Below, in pieces: positions 7,192-15,929 of a stretch of DNA of 55,006 nt. This stretch comes from CAZLYX01 sp964563885 (GTDB lineage Bacteria > Pseudomonadota > Gammaproteobacteria > Burkholderiales > Neisseriaceae). The translations under genes were made by a program, and so were the position numbers. How positions within the stretch are numbered: position 1 is the stretch's first letter; each line of letters starts with the position of its first letter. The DNA lies in contig CAZLYX010000007.1 in NCBI GenBank assembly GCA_964563885.1, forward strand, positions 1-55,006, given 5' to 3'. The notes under the pieces are model-generated. The model saw nothing but the letters and a program-made list of their open reading frames with translations, was not told the origin of the DNA and searched no databases.

Positions 7192-7719
7192 ATGACTTCA
7201 AAACATATTCCGCAAAACAGTTACAGCAAAGAAGAATTGCTGCAATGCGCACGAGGTGAAATGTTCGGCTCAGGTAATGCTCAGTTGCCTTTGCCAAACA
7301 TGCTAATGGTGGATCGCATTGAGACAATCAATACTGATGGCGGAAAATATGGCAAGGGCGAAATAATTGCTGAATTGGATATCAATCCTGACTTGTGGTT
7401 TTTTGGCTGCCATTTTGAAGGCGATCCTGTTATGCCAGGCTGTTTGGGCTTGGATGCGATGTGGCAGTTGGTGGGTTTTTACCTGGGCTGGGTTGGCGCA
7501 TTGGGTCGTGGCCGTGCATTGGGCTGTGGCGAAGTGAAGTTTAGTGGCCAAGTGTTGCCAAAGCACAAAAAAATCACTTATCACATTCATATGAAACGCG
7601 TAATTAATCGTTCTTTGGTATTGGGCATTGCCGATGCTGAAATGAGTATTGACGGTAAGAAAATTTATGAAGGCAACGACTTGCGCGTTGGCTTGTTTAC
7701 CAGTACAGATGATTTTTAA
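7192..7719 (+). CDS. fabA: 3-hydroxydecanoyl-ACP dehydratase/isomerase
   Basis: Cytosolic bifunctional enzyme that dehydrates 3-hydroxyacyl-ACP and isomerises trans-2- to cis-3-decenoyl-ACP, the branch point to unsaturated fatty acids. 175 residues. The core FFGCHFEGDPVMPGCLGLDA carries the active-site His74 and Asp88 (E. coli His70 and Asp84). The length and the GCLGLDAMWQ block distinguish FabA from the shorter FabZ. The AAAAAAGGAAAATC site precedes the ATG. It is followed after 36 bp by fabB, the partner elongation enzyme, so the pair forms the unsaturated fatty acid operon. Confidence 0.95.
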   Translation: MTSKHIPQNSYSKEELLQCARGEMFGSGNAQLPLPNMLMVDRIETINTDGGKYGKGEIIAELDINPDLWFFGCHFEGDPVMPGCLGLDAMWQLVGFYLGWVGALGRGRALGCGEVKFSGQVLPKHKKITYHIHMKRVINRSLVLGIADAEMSIDGKKIYEGNDLRVGLFTSTDDF

Positions 7720-7755
7720 CGTACACTTTTGATAGAAACTCGGAGAAAACAAACC

Positions 7756-8976
7756 ATGAAACGTGTTGTCGTGACCGGTATGGGCATTGTATCCAGCTTA
7801 GGCAATAATACACAAGAGGTATTGGCTTCTTTAAAAGCATTGAAATCGGGCATTGTATTTGATCCGATTTATCAAGAAATGGGGCTACGTTCAAATGTAG
7901 CTGGTAATATTCAAATTGACACTAAAGAGTTGATTGATCGTAAAGTATTGCGCTTTATGGGCGAAGCTGCGGCTTATGCTTATATTGCAATGGATGAAGC
8001 GATTAAAAATGCGGGCTTGAGTGCTGAGCAAGTTTCAAATCCGCGAGTTGGTATTGTAGTGGGCAGTGGTGGGGCTTCTCCTGCTTCGCAAGTGGCAGCA
8101 GCAGATGCTTTGCGCAACGGAGGTGTGAAACGCATCGGCCCTTATGGTGTCACCAAAACCATGGCTTCAACTACTGCGGCATGTTTAGCGACACCTTTTA
8201 AAATTAAAGGTGTTAACTACTCTATCAGCTCTGCATGTTCTACCAGTGCGCACTGTGTCGGCCATGCAGCTGAGTTAATCCAGTTGGGTAAACAAGATAT
8301 TGTGTTTGCCGGTGGTGGTGAAGAAGTTTCTTGGGAAATGAGCATGTTGTTTGATGCCATGGGTGCATTGTCGAGTAAATACAATGACACACCTGAAAAA
8401 GCTTCACGCGCCTATGACCGTGACCGTGATGGTTTTGTTATTTCGGGTGGCGGCAGTATTTTGGTGATGGAAGAATATGAACACGCTAAAGCGCGTGGCG
8501 CTACCATTCTTGCTGAGCTAACTGGCTATGGTGCCACTTCTGATGGTTACGATATGGTGCAGCCTTCGGGAGAAGGTGCTATGCGCTGTATGCAGTTGGC
8601 GTTGAGCACCCACAGCAAAGATTCAGTCGATTATATCAATGCACATGGCACGTCTACACCAGTAGGCGATACCAAGGAGTTAGGTGCAATTAAGGAAACG
8701 TTTGCAGGTATGGAAGTGCCCGCTATAAGCTCTACCAAGTCGTTATCTGGTCATGCATTGGGTGCTGCTGGTTCAAACGAAGCAATTTATTCTTTGCTGA
8801 TGATGCAAAATGATTTTATCGTAGGCAGTGCTAATATTGAAAACTTGGATGATGATGCTGTGAATTTGCCGATTGTGTTGGAAAACCGTCCACAAAAACT
8901 CAATAGCATTATGTCAAATAGCTTCGGCTTTGGCGGAACCAATGCTACTTTGATTTTTAGTCGTATAGAAGATTAA
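7756..8976 (+). CDS. fabB: 3-oxoacyl-ACP synthase I
   Basis: Condensing enzyme that elongates cis-3-decenoyl-ACP. 406 residues from ATG 7756 (MKRVVVTGMGIVSSLG), which has GGAGA upstream; a nearer upstream non-ATG start is not needed. The catalytic triad is visible: Cys161 in SISSACSTSAHC, His297 in NAHGTSTPVGD and His333 in SLSGHALGAAG. The C-terminal SNSFGFGGTNATL is typical of KAS I/II. The FabB rather than FabF assignment rests on the pairing with fabA and the SSACSTSAHC motif. It is followed by a strong terminator. Confidence 0.94.
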   Translation: MKRVVVTGMGIVSSLGNNTQEVLASLKALKSGIVFDPIYQEMGLRSNVAGNIQIDTKELIDRKVLRFMGEAAAYAYIAMDEAIKNAGLSAEQVSNPRVGIVVGSGGASPASQVAAADALRNGGVKRIGPYGVTKTMASTTAACLATPFKIKGVNYSISSACSTSAHCVGHAAELIQLGKQDIVFAGGGEEVSWEMSMLFDAMGALSSKYNDTPEKASRAYDRDRDGFVISGGGSILVMEEYEHAKARGATILAELTGYGATSDGYDMVQPSGEGAMRCMQLALSTHSKDSVDYINAHGTSTPVGDTKELGAIKETFAGMEVPAISSTKSLSGHALGAAGSNEAIYSLLMMQNDFIVGSANIENLDDDAVNLPIVLENRPQKLNSIMSNSFGFGGTNATLIFSRIED

Positions 8977-8995
8977 AGTGGTTTAAGTTAAGTGT

Positions 8996-9032
8996 AAAAA
9001 AACGGCCAAGCATAATTGCTTGGCCGTTTTTT
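8996..9032 (+). terminator. Intrinsic terminator after fabB
   Basis: ACGGCCAAGC (9002-9011), a 6-nt loop and GCTTGGCCGT (9018-9027) form a perfect 10-bp GC-rich stem followed by T's, with A's before it. A single DUS follows at 9038-9049. Confidence 0.9.
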
Positions 9033-9193
9033 ATGGTTTCAGGTAGCCTTTTTGAAAATAAAAGTTACCTGAAAATCGATTAAGCTTTAATTAATGAGAC
9101 TCATAAAAATTGATATTTTATAAATTAATATAATTTAGGCGCCTTATGTTTGAATGATTGTATGTAAACTGGTCAGCTGAAAATAGATAGGAT

Positions 9194-9715
9194 TTAAAAA
9201 AAAGTGCCGGCTTTGGTAAAGCGTTTAGCAAAATACGGACTGCTCATTTTTTCGGTACGAATAGTGCCGCGACTTGAAGGTGCATGGATAAATTCGCCAT
9301 TTCCAATATAAAGCCCAACATGGGAGTAAGGGCTACCAGTATTGTAAAATACTAAATCACCCGCCTTAAGCTTACTTGGGTCGATACTGCGCGATGCTGC
9401 CGCTAAATCGCGGGCAGTACGTGGTAAGTTAACATCCAGTGCATTTTTGTATACAAACTGAATCATGCCGCTGCAATCAAAACCAGTGCTGGTGTTACTA
9501 CCGCCATATTTATAAGGCGTGCCAATCAAGCTCATGGTGTTAAACATCAGCTCTTGCGCACCAAATTGTTGGTCAATATGCGTAATGCGCATTGGTTTTA
9601 CGCTGCTGCTTTGAGTTGGTGCAGTGCGGGATTTTGGCTTTGATGCAGGCTTGCTGGCGCATGCAGATAGCACAGTAACTAGGCCAAGGGTGAATGCAAG
9701 CTGTATGGATTTCAT
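9194..9715 (-). CDS. NlpC/P60 family peptidoglycan endopeptidase lipoprotein
   Basis: A 173-residue predicted outer-membrane lipoprotein. The signal peptide ends in the lipobox LSAC (lipidated Cys19), then comes a Ser/Lys/Pro linker to about residue 42. The C-terminal NlpC/P60 domain holds the catalytic Cys81 (GFDCSGMIQF), His132 (YSHVGLYIG) and His144 (FIHAPS). Such enzymes cleave the D-gamma-Glu-meso-DAP bond in murein stem peptides; the layout resembles the MepS/NlpC type. It starts at the ATG complementary to 9713-9715. It is transcribed alone. Confidence 0.9.
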   Translation of the reverse strand: MKSIQLAFTLGLVTVLSACASKPASKPKSRTAPTQSSSVKPMRITHIDQQFGAQELMFNTMSLIGTPYKYGGSNTSTGFDCSGMIQFVYKNALDVNLPRTARDLAAASRSIDPSKLKAGDLVFYNTGSPYSHVGLYIGNGEFIHAPSSRGTIRTEKMSSPYFAKRFTKAGTFF

Positions 9716-9743
9716 TTTTATCCTAGTTTGACTTGCTAAGCAC

Positions 9744-9927
9744 AGGCTACCTGAAAAAAAATTACCTTAAATAGATAGCAAGTTTTGGAACAAATCATGG
9801 CATGTTTAATAATATTTCATGAGCGCAAGGCTACCTGAAAGACATGAAGCAAATAGTTAAACGGGCTGCTGTATCCAATATTTTTTATGATTAGTTCAAC
9901 AGCTAATAAGCAATGAGGCTACCTGAA
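9744..9927. repeat. Three same-orientation DUS between uup and the NlpC gene
   Basis: Three exact AGGCTACCTGAA copies at 9744-9755, 9828-9839 and 9916-9927, all in the same orientation and spaced about 85 bp, fill the 232-bp intergenic region. None is paired with an inverted copy, so they cannot form a DUS hairpin with each other. Confidence 0.9.
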
Positions 9928-9947
9928 AGCGATTAATGCACCAATAT

Positions 9948-11858
9948 TTAAACCTCAAGCTCATTTTGTTTTATCTCTAAATTTTCCCAGCGCTCTAACT
10001 TTTCTAATAATAACAATTCAATTTTTTCAGTACGGTTTTGTACAATGCTGGTTTGCTCAAAATCTTTAAACACTTCTGGATCAGAAAGTTTTTCTGCTAA
10101 TTCGGCTTGCTCGATTTCTAATGCTGAAATTTCATTTGGCAAATTATTGAGTTCTTGTTGTTCTTTGTAAGACAATTTAACAGAGCGATTTGGTTTAGAT
10201 TTAATTTTTTCAGGCGTTTGATTTTCTGTCGGTTTTTGTGTGGAAGCTTGAATTTTGACTTCGCGTTCTTTGGTATTAATATAATCTTGGTAGCCGCCAA
10301 CATATTCTTGTAATTTACCGTCGCCTTCAAAGACGATGCTGTGGGTAATCACATTATCTAAAAACATACGATCATGGCTAACTAAAAATACAGTGCCGTT
10401 GTAATCGCGCAATAAATCTTCCAGTAGTTCTTGCGTTTCAATGTCTAAATCGTTGGTGGGCTCGTCTAAAATCAAAATATTGGCTGGGCGGGTGAATAGT
10501 TTGGCCAATAATAAGCGGTTGCGCTCGCCACCAGAAAGTGATGATACTGGGCTTTGTGCGCGTACAGGATGGAATAAGAAGTCTTCCAGATAGCTCATAA
10601 CGTGTTTTTTCTTGCCACCCACTTCAACAAAATCACTGCCTTCGCCGAGTGTATAAAATACAGTGTCGGTTTCTACTAATGCACTGCGAAACTGGTCAAA
10701 ATAAGCCACTTCTTGCTTGCTACCAATACGAATTTTGCCGTAAGTAGGCTGTAATTCATCTAGAATTAATTTTAAAAAAGTGGTTTTACCAATGCCGTTT
10801 GGGCCAATTAAGCCAATTTTGTCACCACGCTGAATAATGGCAGAGAATTTATCCATAATCATTTTGTCGTCAAATTCAAAGCTAGCATGTTCCAATTCAG
10901 CAACAATTTTGCCGCTTTTTTCACCAGAGTTGAGTTTGAAGTTAACCTGACCTTGTTGATCGCGGCGTGCAGTACGTTGTTTGCGTAAATCTTCTAAACG
11001 CTTAACGCGACCTTCGTTGCGGGTGCGTCGTGCTTCAACACCTTTGCGTATCCAAGCTTCTTCTTGGGCGTGAAATTTGTCGAACAGTCGATTATGTTCA
11101 GCTTCTACGGTTAATTCTTGTACTTTTTTATCGCTGTATTGTGAGAATGAACCAGGATAGCTGCGTAAAGTGCCACGATCTAATTCCACAATTCGGGTGG
11201 CGATATTATCTAAAAAACGACGGTCATGCGTGATAACTACGACGCTACCTGAAAATTGCTGTAATAGATTTTCCAGCCAAATGATGGCGGTGATATCGAG
11301 GTGGTTTGTGGGCTCATCGAGCAGCAGTACATCAGGTTTTTGCACTAATGCTTGTGCTAAAGCGACGCGTTTTTGTTGACCACCAGATAAGTTACCAATT
11401 AATTCATCACCAGGTAACCCTAATTGAGTTAACGTTTGTTGAATGGCGGCATCGAATTGCCAGCCATTTTGTGCTTCAAGAGCCGTTTGTAATTCATTCA
11501 ACTGCTTGAGTAAGTCTGGGCTGTGATCGGTTTCGAGCTGTTGGCTAACTAAGTAGTAACGACGTAGCAAATCATGCACTTCACCTAAACCTTCGGCTAC
11601 CGTGTCAAACACACTAACTTCAGGGTTGAAAAAATTTTCTTGCGGTACATAAACCACTTTCAAGCTGTTTTGAATGATCAGTTGACCATCATCTGCCTTG
11701 TTTGTGCCAGCAAGAATTTTCAAGAAAGAAGATTTACCAGCACCGTTGCGACCAATCAGGCCGATTTTTTCACCGCTGTCAAGCTGAAATGAAGCGTGGT
11801 CAAGTAGGGCGACGTGGCCGACAGCGAAAGAAAGGTTTTCTGCAGAAAGGATATTCAT
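9948..11858 (-). CDS. uup: ABC-F ATPase Uup
   Basis: A 636-residue soluble tandem ATPase without membrane domains. Cassette 1 shows Walker A GRNGAGKSS, signature LSGGQQKRVALAQAL and Walker B LLLDEPTNHLD; cassette 2 shows GPNGIGKTT, LSGGERNRLLLAKLF and ILILDEPTNDLD. Between them is the arm/linker region rich in Arg (VEARRTRNEGRVKRLEDLR). The extra C-terminal ~90 residues form a charged coiled coil (PNEISALEIEQAELAEKL), the mark of Uup that binds DNA/ribosomes. ABC-F proteins act on the ribosome; Uup also affects precise transposon excision and replication forks. The second cassette precedes DUS-free coding; one 11-base DUS variant lies in the first cassette region. Confidence 0.92.
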   Translation of the reverse strand: MNILSAENLSFAVGHVALLDHASFQLDSGEKIGLIGRNGAGKSSFLKILAGTNKADDGQLIIQNSLKVVYVPQENFFNPEVSVFDTVAEGLGEVHDLLRRYYLVSQQLETDHSPDLLKQLNELQTALEAQNGWQFDAAIQQTLTQLGLPGDELIGNLSGGQQKRVALAQALVQKPDVLLLDEPTNHLDITAIIWLENLLQQFSGSVVVITHDRRFLDNIATRIVELDRGTLRSYPGSFSQYSDKKVQELTVEAEHNRLFDKFHAQEEAWIRKGVEARRTRNEGRVKRLEDLRKQRTARRDQQGQVNFKLNSGEKSGKIVAELEHASFEFDDKMIMDKFSAIIQRGDKIGLIGPNGIGKTTFLKLILDELQPTYGKIRIGSKQEVAYFDQFRSALVETDTVFYTLGEGSDFVEVGGKKKHVMSYLEDFLFHPVRAQSPVSSLSGGERNRLLLAKLFTRPANILILDEPTNDLDIETQELLEDLLRDYNGTVFLVSHDRMFLDNVITHSIVFEGDGKLQEYVGGYQDYINTKEREVKIQASTQKPTENQTPEKIKSKPNRSVKLSYKEQQELNNLPNEISALEIEQAELAEKLSDPEVFKDFEQTSIVQNRTEKIELLLLEKLERWENLEIKQNELEV

Positions 11859-11977
11859 AATAAGAATTTCAGTGCGGTATAAAGTCGGCTATTTTAGCCG
11901 ATTTTGGTTGTAAAAAGGTATTTCTATTCACGGAGTTTACTACTTTTGAGAAGGCAGCATACTTTAGTAATAGAAAC

Positions 11978-12014
11978 TTCAGGTAGCCTTTTTTATATTA
12001 AAAGGCTACCTGAA
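11978..12014. terminator. Paired-DUS hairpin between the LysR gene and uup
   Basis: TTCAGGTAGCCTTTT at 11978-11992 and AAAAGGCTACCTGAA at 12000-12014 are exact complements. Here the DUS arms point outward (TTCAGG first), so the A/T runs are in the loop rather than outside. It probably forms a hairpin downstream of the minus-strand LysR gene; termination activity is less certain than for inward pairs. Confidence 0.55.
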
Positions 12015-12098
12015 AGATTGAAGCATAGCAGATTGGAGTGACTGATTAAATATTTGGCTGTTTTGAATAGATGAAATAGCTTGTTTGTCTAAGCAAGT

Positions 12099-12992
12099 TT
12101 AATGCCAATCGTCGGCCAAATTCCACACTTCTGCGATGCATTGTTTTAGCATTTGTAAAGACACATCTTGCTCATATTCATCTAAATAAATAAAATGAAG
12201 AGGGATGGTTTGCCTAAATTGTTCTAGGATAGTGATGGTTTTACCGCTTTGGTATGCTGCTTCTGCTTTTTGTGTGGGCACCATTGCCATGCCGATACCA
12301 TCGCACACTAAATCAATAATGGTTTGTGGGTAATCACAAAGGATTTGTTGTTTAGGCGAAAGTTTGTGTTGGCGCCAAAATTGTTGTAGATGTTTATGGC
12401 TACCTGAAGTGCCTGACATCTCAATCCAAGTATATTGCTCAAGACTGGCAGGTAAACTGGCTTTAATATGATCAGCTTCGCTTGATGGGCAAATTAAAGA
12501 ATAGGGAATATCTTCTAAAAATAAGCTGCGAATGTTGCGCTGGGACACTGAGCCTAAGAAAAAACCACCGTGTAATTCTTTGTTCTGGATGCGTGACAAA
12601 ATTTCACCACTCATACCGTATTGAATATGCAGCTGTGCATCAGGAGAGAGCTCAAGCATCCCACGCGTTAATTTCGATACTTTAGCCGAATCAACTGGGT
12701 GAATTAATCCTAGTTCTGCATGTTGAGTGTAATTTTTGGCTAAACTTTTAGCGAAATCATCTAAACGGTGTTTGTGCTGTAGTAAAGCCTCTGCCTCAGG
12801 CAAGAAGACCTCACCAGCACGAGTCAGTATCATGCCGCTGTTGCGTAAGAATAAGGGCGTGCCCAGTTCAGTTTCAATCGCTTTAATTTGGGCAGATACC
12901 GCTGGTTGGGATAAATGCAGGCGCTCTGCAGCTTGGGTGAGGTTGTTGTGATAGGCGACGGTAACGAACGCTCGAATGTGATTAATGTCCAT
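12099..12992 (-). CDS. LysR-type transcriptional regulator
   Basis: A 297-residue LysR regulator with the N-terminal winged helix (IRAFVTVAYHNNLTQAAERL, then HLSQPAVSAQIKAIETELG, about residues 5-45) and an effector-binding domain with Gly/Met-rich late part (CDGIGMAMVPTQKAEAAY). The start has an AAGGTGA site. It is divergent from yjcH-actP with 315 bp between them, and a 17-bp dyad typical of a LysR operator lies in that region, so control of acetate uptake is a reasonable inference. No effector can be named. Confidence 0.88.
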   Translation of the reverse strand: MDINHIRAFVTVAYHNNLTQAAERLHLSQPAVSAQIKAIETELGTPLFLRNSGMILTRAGEVFLPEAEALLQHKHRLDDFAKSLAKNYTQHAELGLIHPVDSAKVSKLTRGMLELSPDAQLHIQYGMSGEILSRIQNKELHGGFFLGSVSQRNIRSLFLEDIPYSLICPSSEADHIKASLPASLEQYTWIEMSGTSGSHKHLQQFWRQHKLSPKQQILCDYPQTIIDLVCDGIGMAMVPTQKAEAAYQSGKTITILEQFRQTIPLHFIYLDEYEQDVSLQMLKQCIAEVWNLADDWH

Positions 12993-13089
12993 AATTTCAC
13001 CTTTTAGCAGAAGTGCGTTTGTAAGCGCATTGTTATAGTGTTAATACATTTTAACATATTTTAATTAGATTTGAAAGGAGTGTTTTTAT

Positions 13090-13106
13090 TATAACATATT
13101 GTTATA
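13090..13106. promoter_or_regulatory. Candidate LysR operator between the regulator and yjcH-actP
   Basis: TATAACATATTGTTATA is a perfect dyad (7-bp arms around a 3-bp centre) with the T-N11-A architecture of LysR boxes. Related half sites (TTAACATATTTTAA) lie about 35 bp to the left. A near-DUS of the Simonsiella type (GGGCTGCCTGAA, 13248-13259) stands nearer to yjcH. Confidence 0.45.
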
Positions 13107-13307
13107 TATGTAAATTTTAAACAACATAAGCAAAACAAATGGTTGATATCCAAAAATAAGATTAGCCAGCAAGGGGGTTTCACTTTTTAATTACGGGTGT
13201 GTAAGGTCTCTTGTGTATGAGGGCGTTGCCTTGGTTGTGCTTCATAGGGCTGCCTGAAAGTTACAAAAGATTATATGGGCAGAAATAGAAAAAAAGGAGA
13301 AGTGAAT

Positions 13308-13628
13308 ATGGAAAAGACAACGGCGCAAAGGGTATTAGCTAACCCTGAATTCCAAAAAATGGCCCGACAAAAATCGCTGCTTGGGTGGTCGTTCACAGTG
13401 ATTATGTTTACGGTGTATGTAGTATATATCTTATTTATTGGCTTAGATCCGCATGCGTTTGGTAAACCTGTGTCAGACGGTAGTGTAACAACTTGGGGTA
13501 TCTATGTTGGTTTGTTTGTAATCTTTTTTTCAATCCTTATCACTGGCGTATATATTTTTATAGCGAATGGTAAGTTTGACAAGATGACCCGCGGTGTGGT
13601 GCGCGATGTAATGGGAGTTGAAAAATGA
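13308..13628 (+). CDS. yjcH: DUF485 family membrane protein (YjcH)
   Basis: A 106-residue inner-membrane protein with two helices (SLLGWSFTVIMFTVYVVYIL and WGIYVGLFVIFFSILITGVY). The N-terminal RVLANPEFQKMARQKSLLGW is the DUF485 signature. Start taken at 13308, which has GGAGAAGTGAAT in front; an in-frame ATG at 13275 lacks a site. It overlaps actP by 4 bp (ATGA), the same order as E. coli yjcH-actP, and is thought to accompany the acetate symporter. Confidence 0.9.
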   Translation: MEKTTAQRVLANPEFQKMARQKSLLGWSFTVIMFTVYVVYILFIGLDPHAFGKPVSDGSVTTWGIYVGLFVIFFSILITGVYIFIANGKFDKMTRGVVRDVMGVEK

Positions 13629-14786
13629 ATAAATTATTATTTGCGTGGACCACACTTATGTTGTCTGGCGGTGCTTTTGCCGCTGATGCCATTACTGGTG
13701 AAGTGCAGAAGCGCCCGTTGAATATTACTGCTGTAGTGATGTTCTTCATTTTTGTTGGTGCAACCTTGTATATTACCAAGTGGGCAGCTAAACAAAATAA
13801 ATCGACCAGTGACTTCTATACTGGTGGTGGTGGTATTTCAGGTTACCAAAATGGTTTGGCAATTGCCGGTGACTATATGTCAGCTGCATCGTTCCTTGGT
13901 ATTTCTGCGATGGTATATACGCGTGGTTACGATGGTTTAATCTATTCCACAGGTTTCTTAGTGGGCTGGCCGATCGTGTTGTTCTTGGTTGCTGAGCGCT
14001 TGCGTAACTTGGGTAAATTTACCTTTACTGACGTAGTAGCATATCGCTTACAACAAGCTCCGGTTCGTATTTTTGCTGCCTCAAGCTCGTTGCTGGTAGT
14101 GATTTTATACTTGATCGCACAAATTGTAGGTGCTGGTAAGTTAATTCAGCTGTTGTTTGGTATGAACTATCTATCTGCTGTAATGATTGTTGGTGTCTTG
14201 ATGGTGGTATATGTGTTGTTTGGTGGCATGTTGGCAACCACTTGGGTACAAATGATTAAGGCGGTATTGCTACTAAGCGGTGCAACGTTCATGTCATTTT
14301 TAATCATGAAGCACGCTGGCTTTAGCATGGAAAGCTTATTTAAAGAAGCGACCGGTATTCATGAAAAAGGCATTGCCATCATGGAGCCAGGAAGCTTAGT
14401 GAGTAATCCGATTGATGCGTTGTCCTTAGGCTTGGCGCTGATGTTCGGTACTGCAGGTTTGCCACATATCCTGATGCGTTTCTTTACTGTTCCTGATGCT
14501 AAAGAGGCACGTAAATCAGTATTCGTAGCCACTGGTTTGATCGGTTACTTCTATGTCTTAACGTTTATTATTGGCTTTGGTGCCATCATCTTCTTACTTA
14601 AAGGTGACCCACAGTTTTTCCAAACTATGGTTACAGAAGGTAAAACTGTTGTTGAGATGGTTGGTGGTTCAAACATGGCTGCGGTTCACTTATCTGAAGC
14701 GTTGGGTGGTAACTTATTCTTAGGCTTTATTTCAGCCGTAGCATTTGCAACCATTTTGGCAGTAGTAGCAGGTTTGACTCTGTCTG
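13625..14786 (+). CDS. actP: Cation/acetate symporter ActP, N-terminal part (broken by assembly gap)
   Basis: Sodium:solute symporter (SSS family) importing acetate. The first 387 codons contain an N-terminal signal-like segment (LLFAWTTLMLSGGAFA), then SDFYTGGGGISGYQNGLAIAG, DYMSAASFLGIS, the hallmark GTAGLPHILMRFFTVPDA and at least eight membrane helices. It overlaps yjcH by 4 bp. The frame ends in an N run, but the 55 bases before the gap are repeated exactly after it. Collapsing that overlap restores one continuous frame of 559 codons, close to the usual 549, so the gene is very probably intact in the organism. Confidence 0.93.
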
Positions 14787-14886
14787 NNNNNNNNNNNNNN
14801 NNNNNNNNNNNNNNNNNNNNNNNNNNNNNNNNNNNNNNNNNNNNNNNNNNNNNNNNNNNNNNNNNNNNNNNNNNNNNNNNNNNNNN
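14787..14886. other. Assembly gap (100 N) with identical 55-bp flanks
   Basis: The 55 bases at 14732-14786 are identical to those at 14887-14941. This is what two contigs overlapping by one k-mer look like when a scaffolder joins them with 100 N. Deleting 155 bases (14787-14941) restores the actP reading frame. Confidence 0.93.
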
Positions 14887-15459
14887 TCAGCCGTAGCATT
14901 TGCAACCATTTTGGCAGTAGTAGCAGGTTTGACTCTGTCTGGTGCTTCTGCAGTAAGCCATGATATTTACTCTTCAGTTATCCGCAAAGGTAAAGCGACT
15001 TCACGTGAAGAAATGCGTGTATCTCGTGCTACTACGGTTGCTTTGGGTTTATCAGCTGTAGTATTTGGCTTAATGTTTGAAAATCAAAACATTGCATTTA
15101 TGGTGGGTTTAGCGTTTGCAGTAGCGGCTTCGGCTAACTTCCCAATCTTAGCTCTGTCTATGTTCTGGAAAGGTTTGACTACTCGCGGTGCTGTACTGGG
15201 TGGATTCTCAGGCTTAATCTTAGCTTTGGTTTTGATTGTGTTAGGCCCAAGTGTATGGGTGAGTGTGTTGCATAATGAAACACCAATCTTCCCATATGGT
15301 AATCCAGCTCTGTTTAGTATCCCGACTGCCTTTATCATGGCTTGGTTAGGTTCTATTACTGATAATTCAGCTCGCGCTGCAATCGATAAAGCAGGCTTTG
15401 AAGAGCAGTATGTTCGCTCTATGACTGGTATCGGTGCTTCGGATGCTTCTGATCACTAA
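14887..15459 (+). CDS. actP: Cation/acetate symporter ActP, C-terminal part
   Basis: The remaining 191 codons of actP after the gap. The first 18 codons duplicate the end of the upstream part (SAVAFATILAVVAGLTLS). The new sequence continues GASAVSHDIYSSVIRKGKA, the cytoplasmic loop conserved in ActP, then further helices (TTVALGLSAVVFGLMF, VGLAFAVAASANFPILALSM, LGGFSGLILALVLIVLG) and ends TGIGASDASDH. A terminator follows. Treat it with the upstream part as a single gene. Confidence 0.92.
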   Translation, partial: SAVAFATILAVVAGLTLSGASAVSHDIYSSVIRKGKATSREEMRVSRATTVALGLSAVVFGLMFENQNIAFMVGLAFAVAASANFPILALSMFWKGLTTRGAVLGGFSGLILALVLIVLGPSVWVSVLHNETPIFPYGNPALFSIPTAFIMAWLGSITDNSARAAIDKAGFEEQYVRSMTGIGASDASDH

Positions 15460-15487
15460 TACATTCATTGCTTGTTGATAATGATTA

Positions 15488-15522
15488 ACCGTCTGGAAAG
15501 AAATTTCCAGACGGTTTTTTTT
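15488..15522 (+). terminator. Intrinsic terminator after actP
   Basis: ACCGTCTGGAAA (15488-15499), a 4-nt loop and TTTCCAGACGGT (15504-15515) form a perfect 12-bp stem followed by seven T's. The arm resembles the canonical Neisseria DUS core CCGTCTGAA with one inserted G, unlike the other DUS hairpins here. Confidence 0.9.
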
Positions 15523-15565
15523 ATTTGCAGTACAATGCCATTCTATTGGTTATAAAGGAATGAGC

Positions 15566-15925
15566 ATGTATTTTGTAGATCGTTCGGCAGTGGTATTGAA
15601 ACCAACGCAAAATTTTTTAGATTGGCTTAAAAGCACAGATCAAGATGTTCCTGATTTAACGATTGAGCAATTGCGCGCTAATTGCTCAGTGTTTTTAGTG
15701 CCTGAATTTGATGAACCAGAAGAAGCTGTTGCTTATTTTGATGAGCGCTATCAGCAAATTTTTCAAGCTGAAATTGCGGCGTGGGATATTCCTAAAGATA
15801 AATGGCCAAAAGACATGAGCCTAACCATGTTCTGGGAATATTTTGATATTGAAGTGCATGATATGGTTTTGGATATGGAAGAAGCAGATATGAATGCTAG
15901 CTCTATTTTTGACAATATGATGTAA
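15566..15925 (+). CDS. Conserved hypothetical acidic protein
   Basis: A 119-residue, strongly acidic soluble protein (MYFVDRSAVVLKPTQNFLDW at the start; FLVPEFDEPEEAVAYFDERY in the middle; DMVLDMEEADMNASSIFDN at the end). I recall similar proteins in Neisseria but no function. The start at 15566 is chosen because AAAGGA lies 6-12 bases upstream; the in-frame ATG at 15560 abuts that site. It is followed 4 bp later by the YgfX-like gene and then folC, so it may head that operon. Confidence 0.75.
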   Translation: MYFVDRSAVVLKPTQNFLDWLKSTDQDVPDLTIEQLRANCSVFLVPEFDEPEEAVAYFDERYQQIFQAEIAAWDIPKDKWPKDMSLTMFWEYFDIEVHDMVLDMEEADMNASSIFDNMM

Positions 15926-15929
15926 TATT

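Noticed and set aside
14787..14886. actP as a frameshifted pseudogene
   Set aside because: The apparent break is caused by 100 N and a duplicated 55-bp contig end; removing 155 bases restores one frame of normal length.
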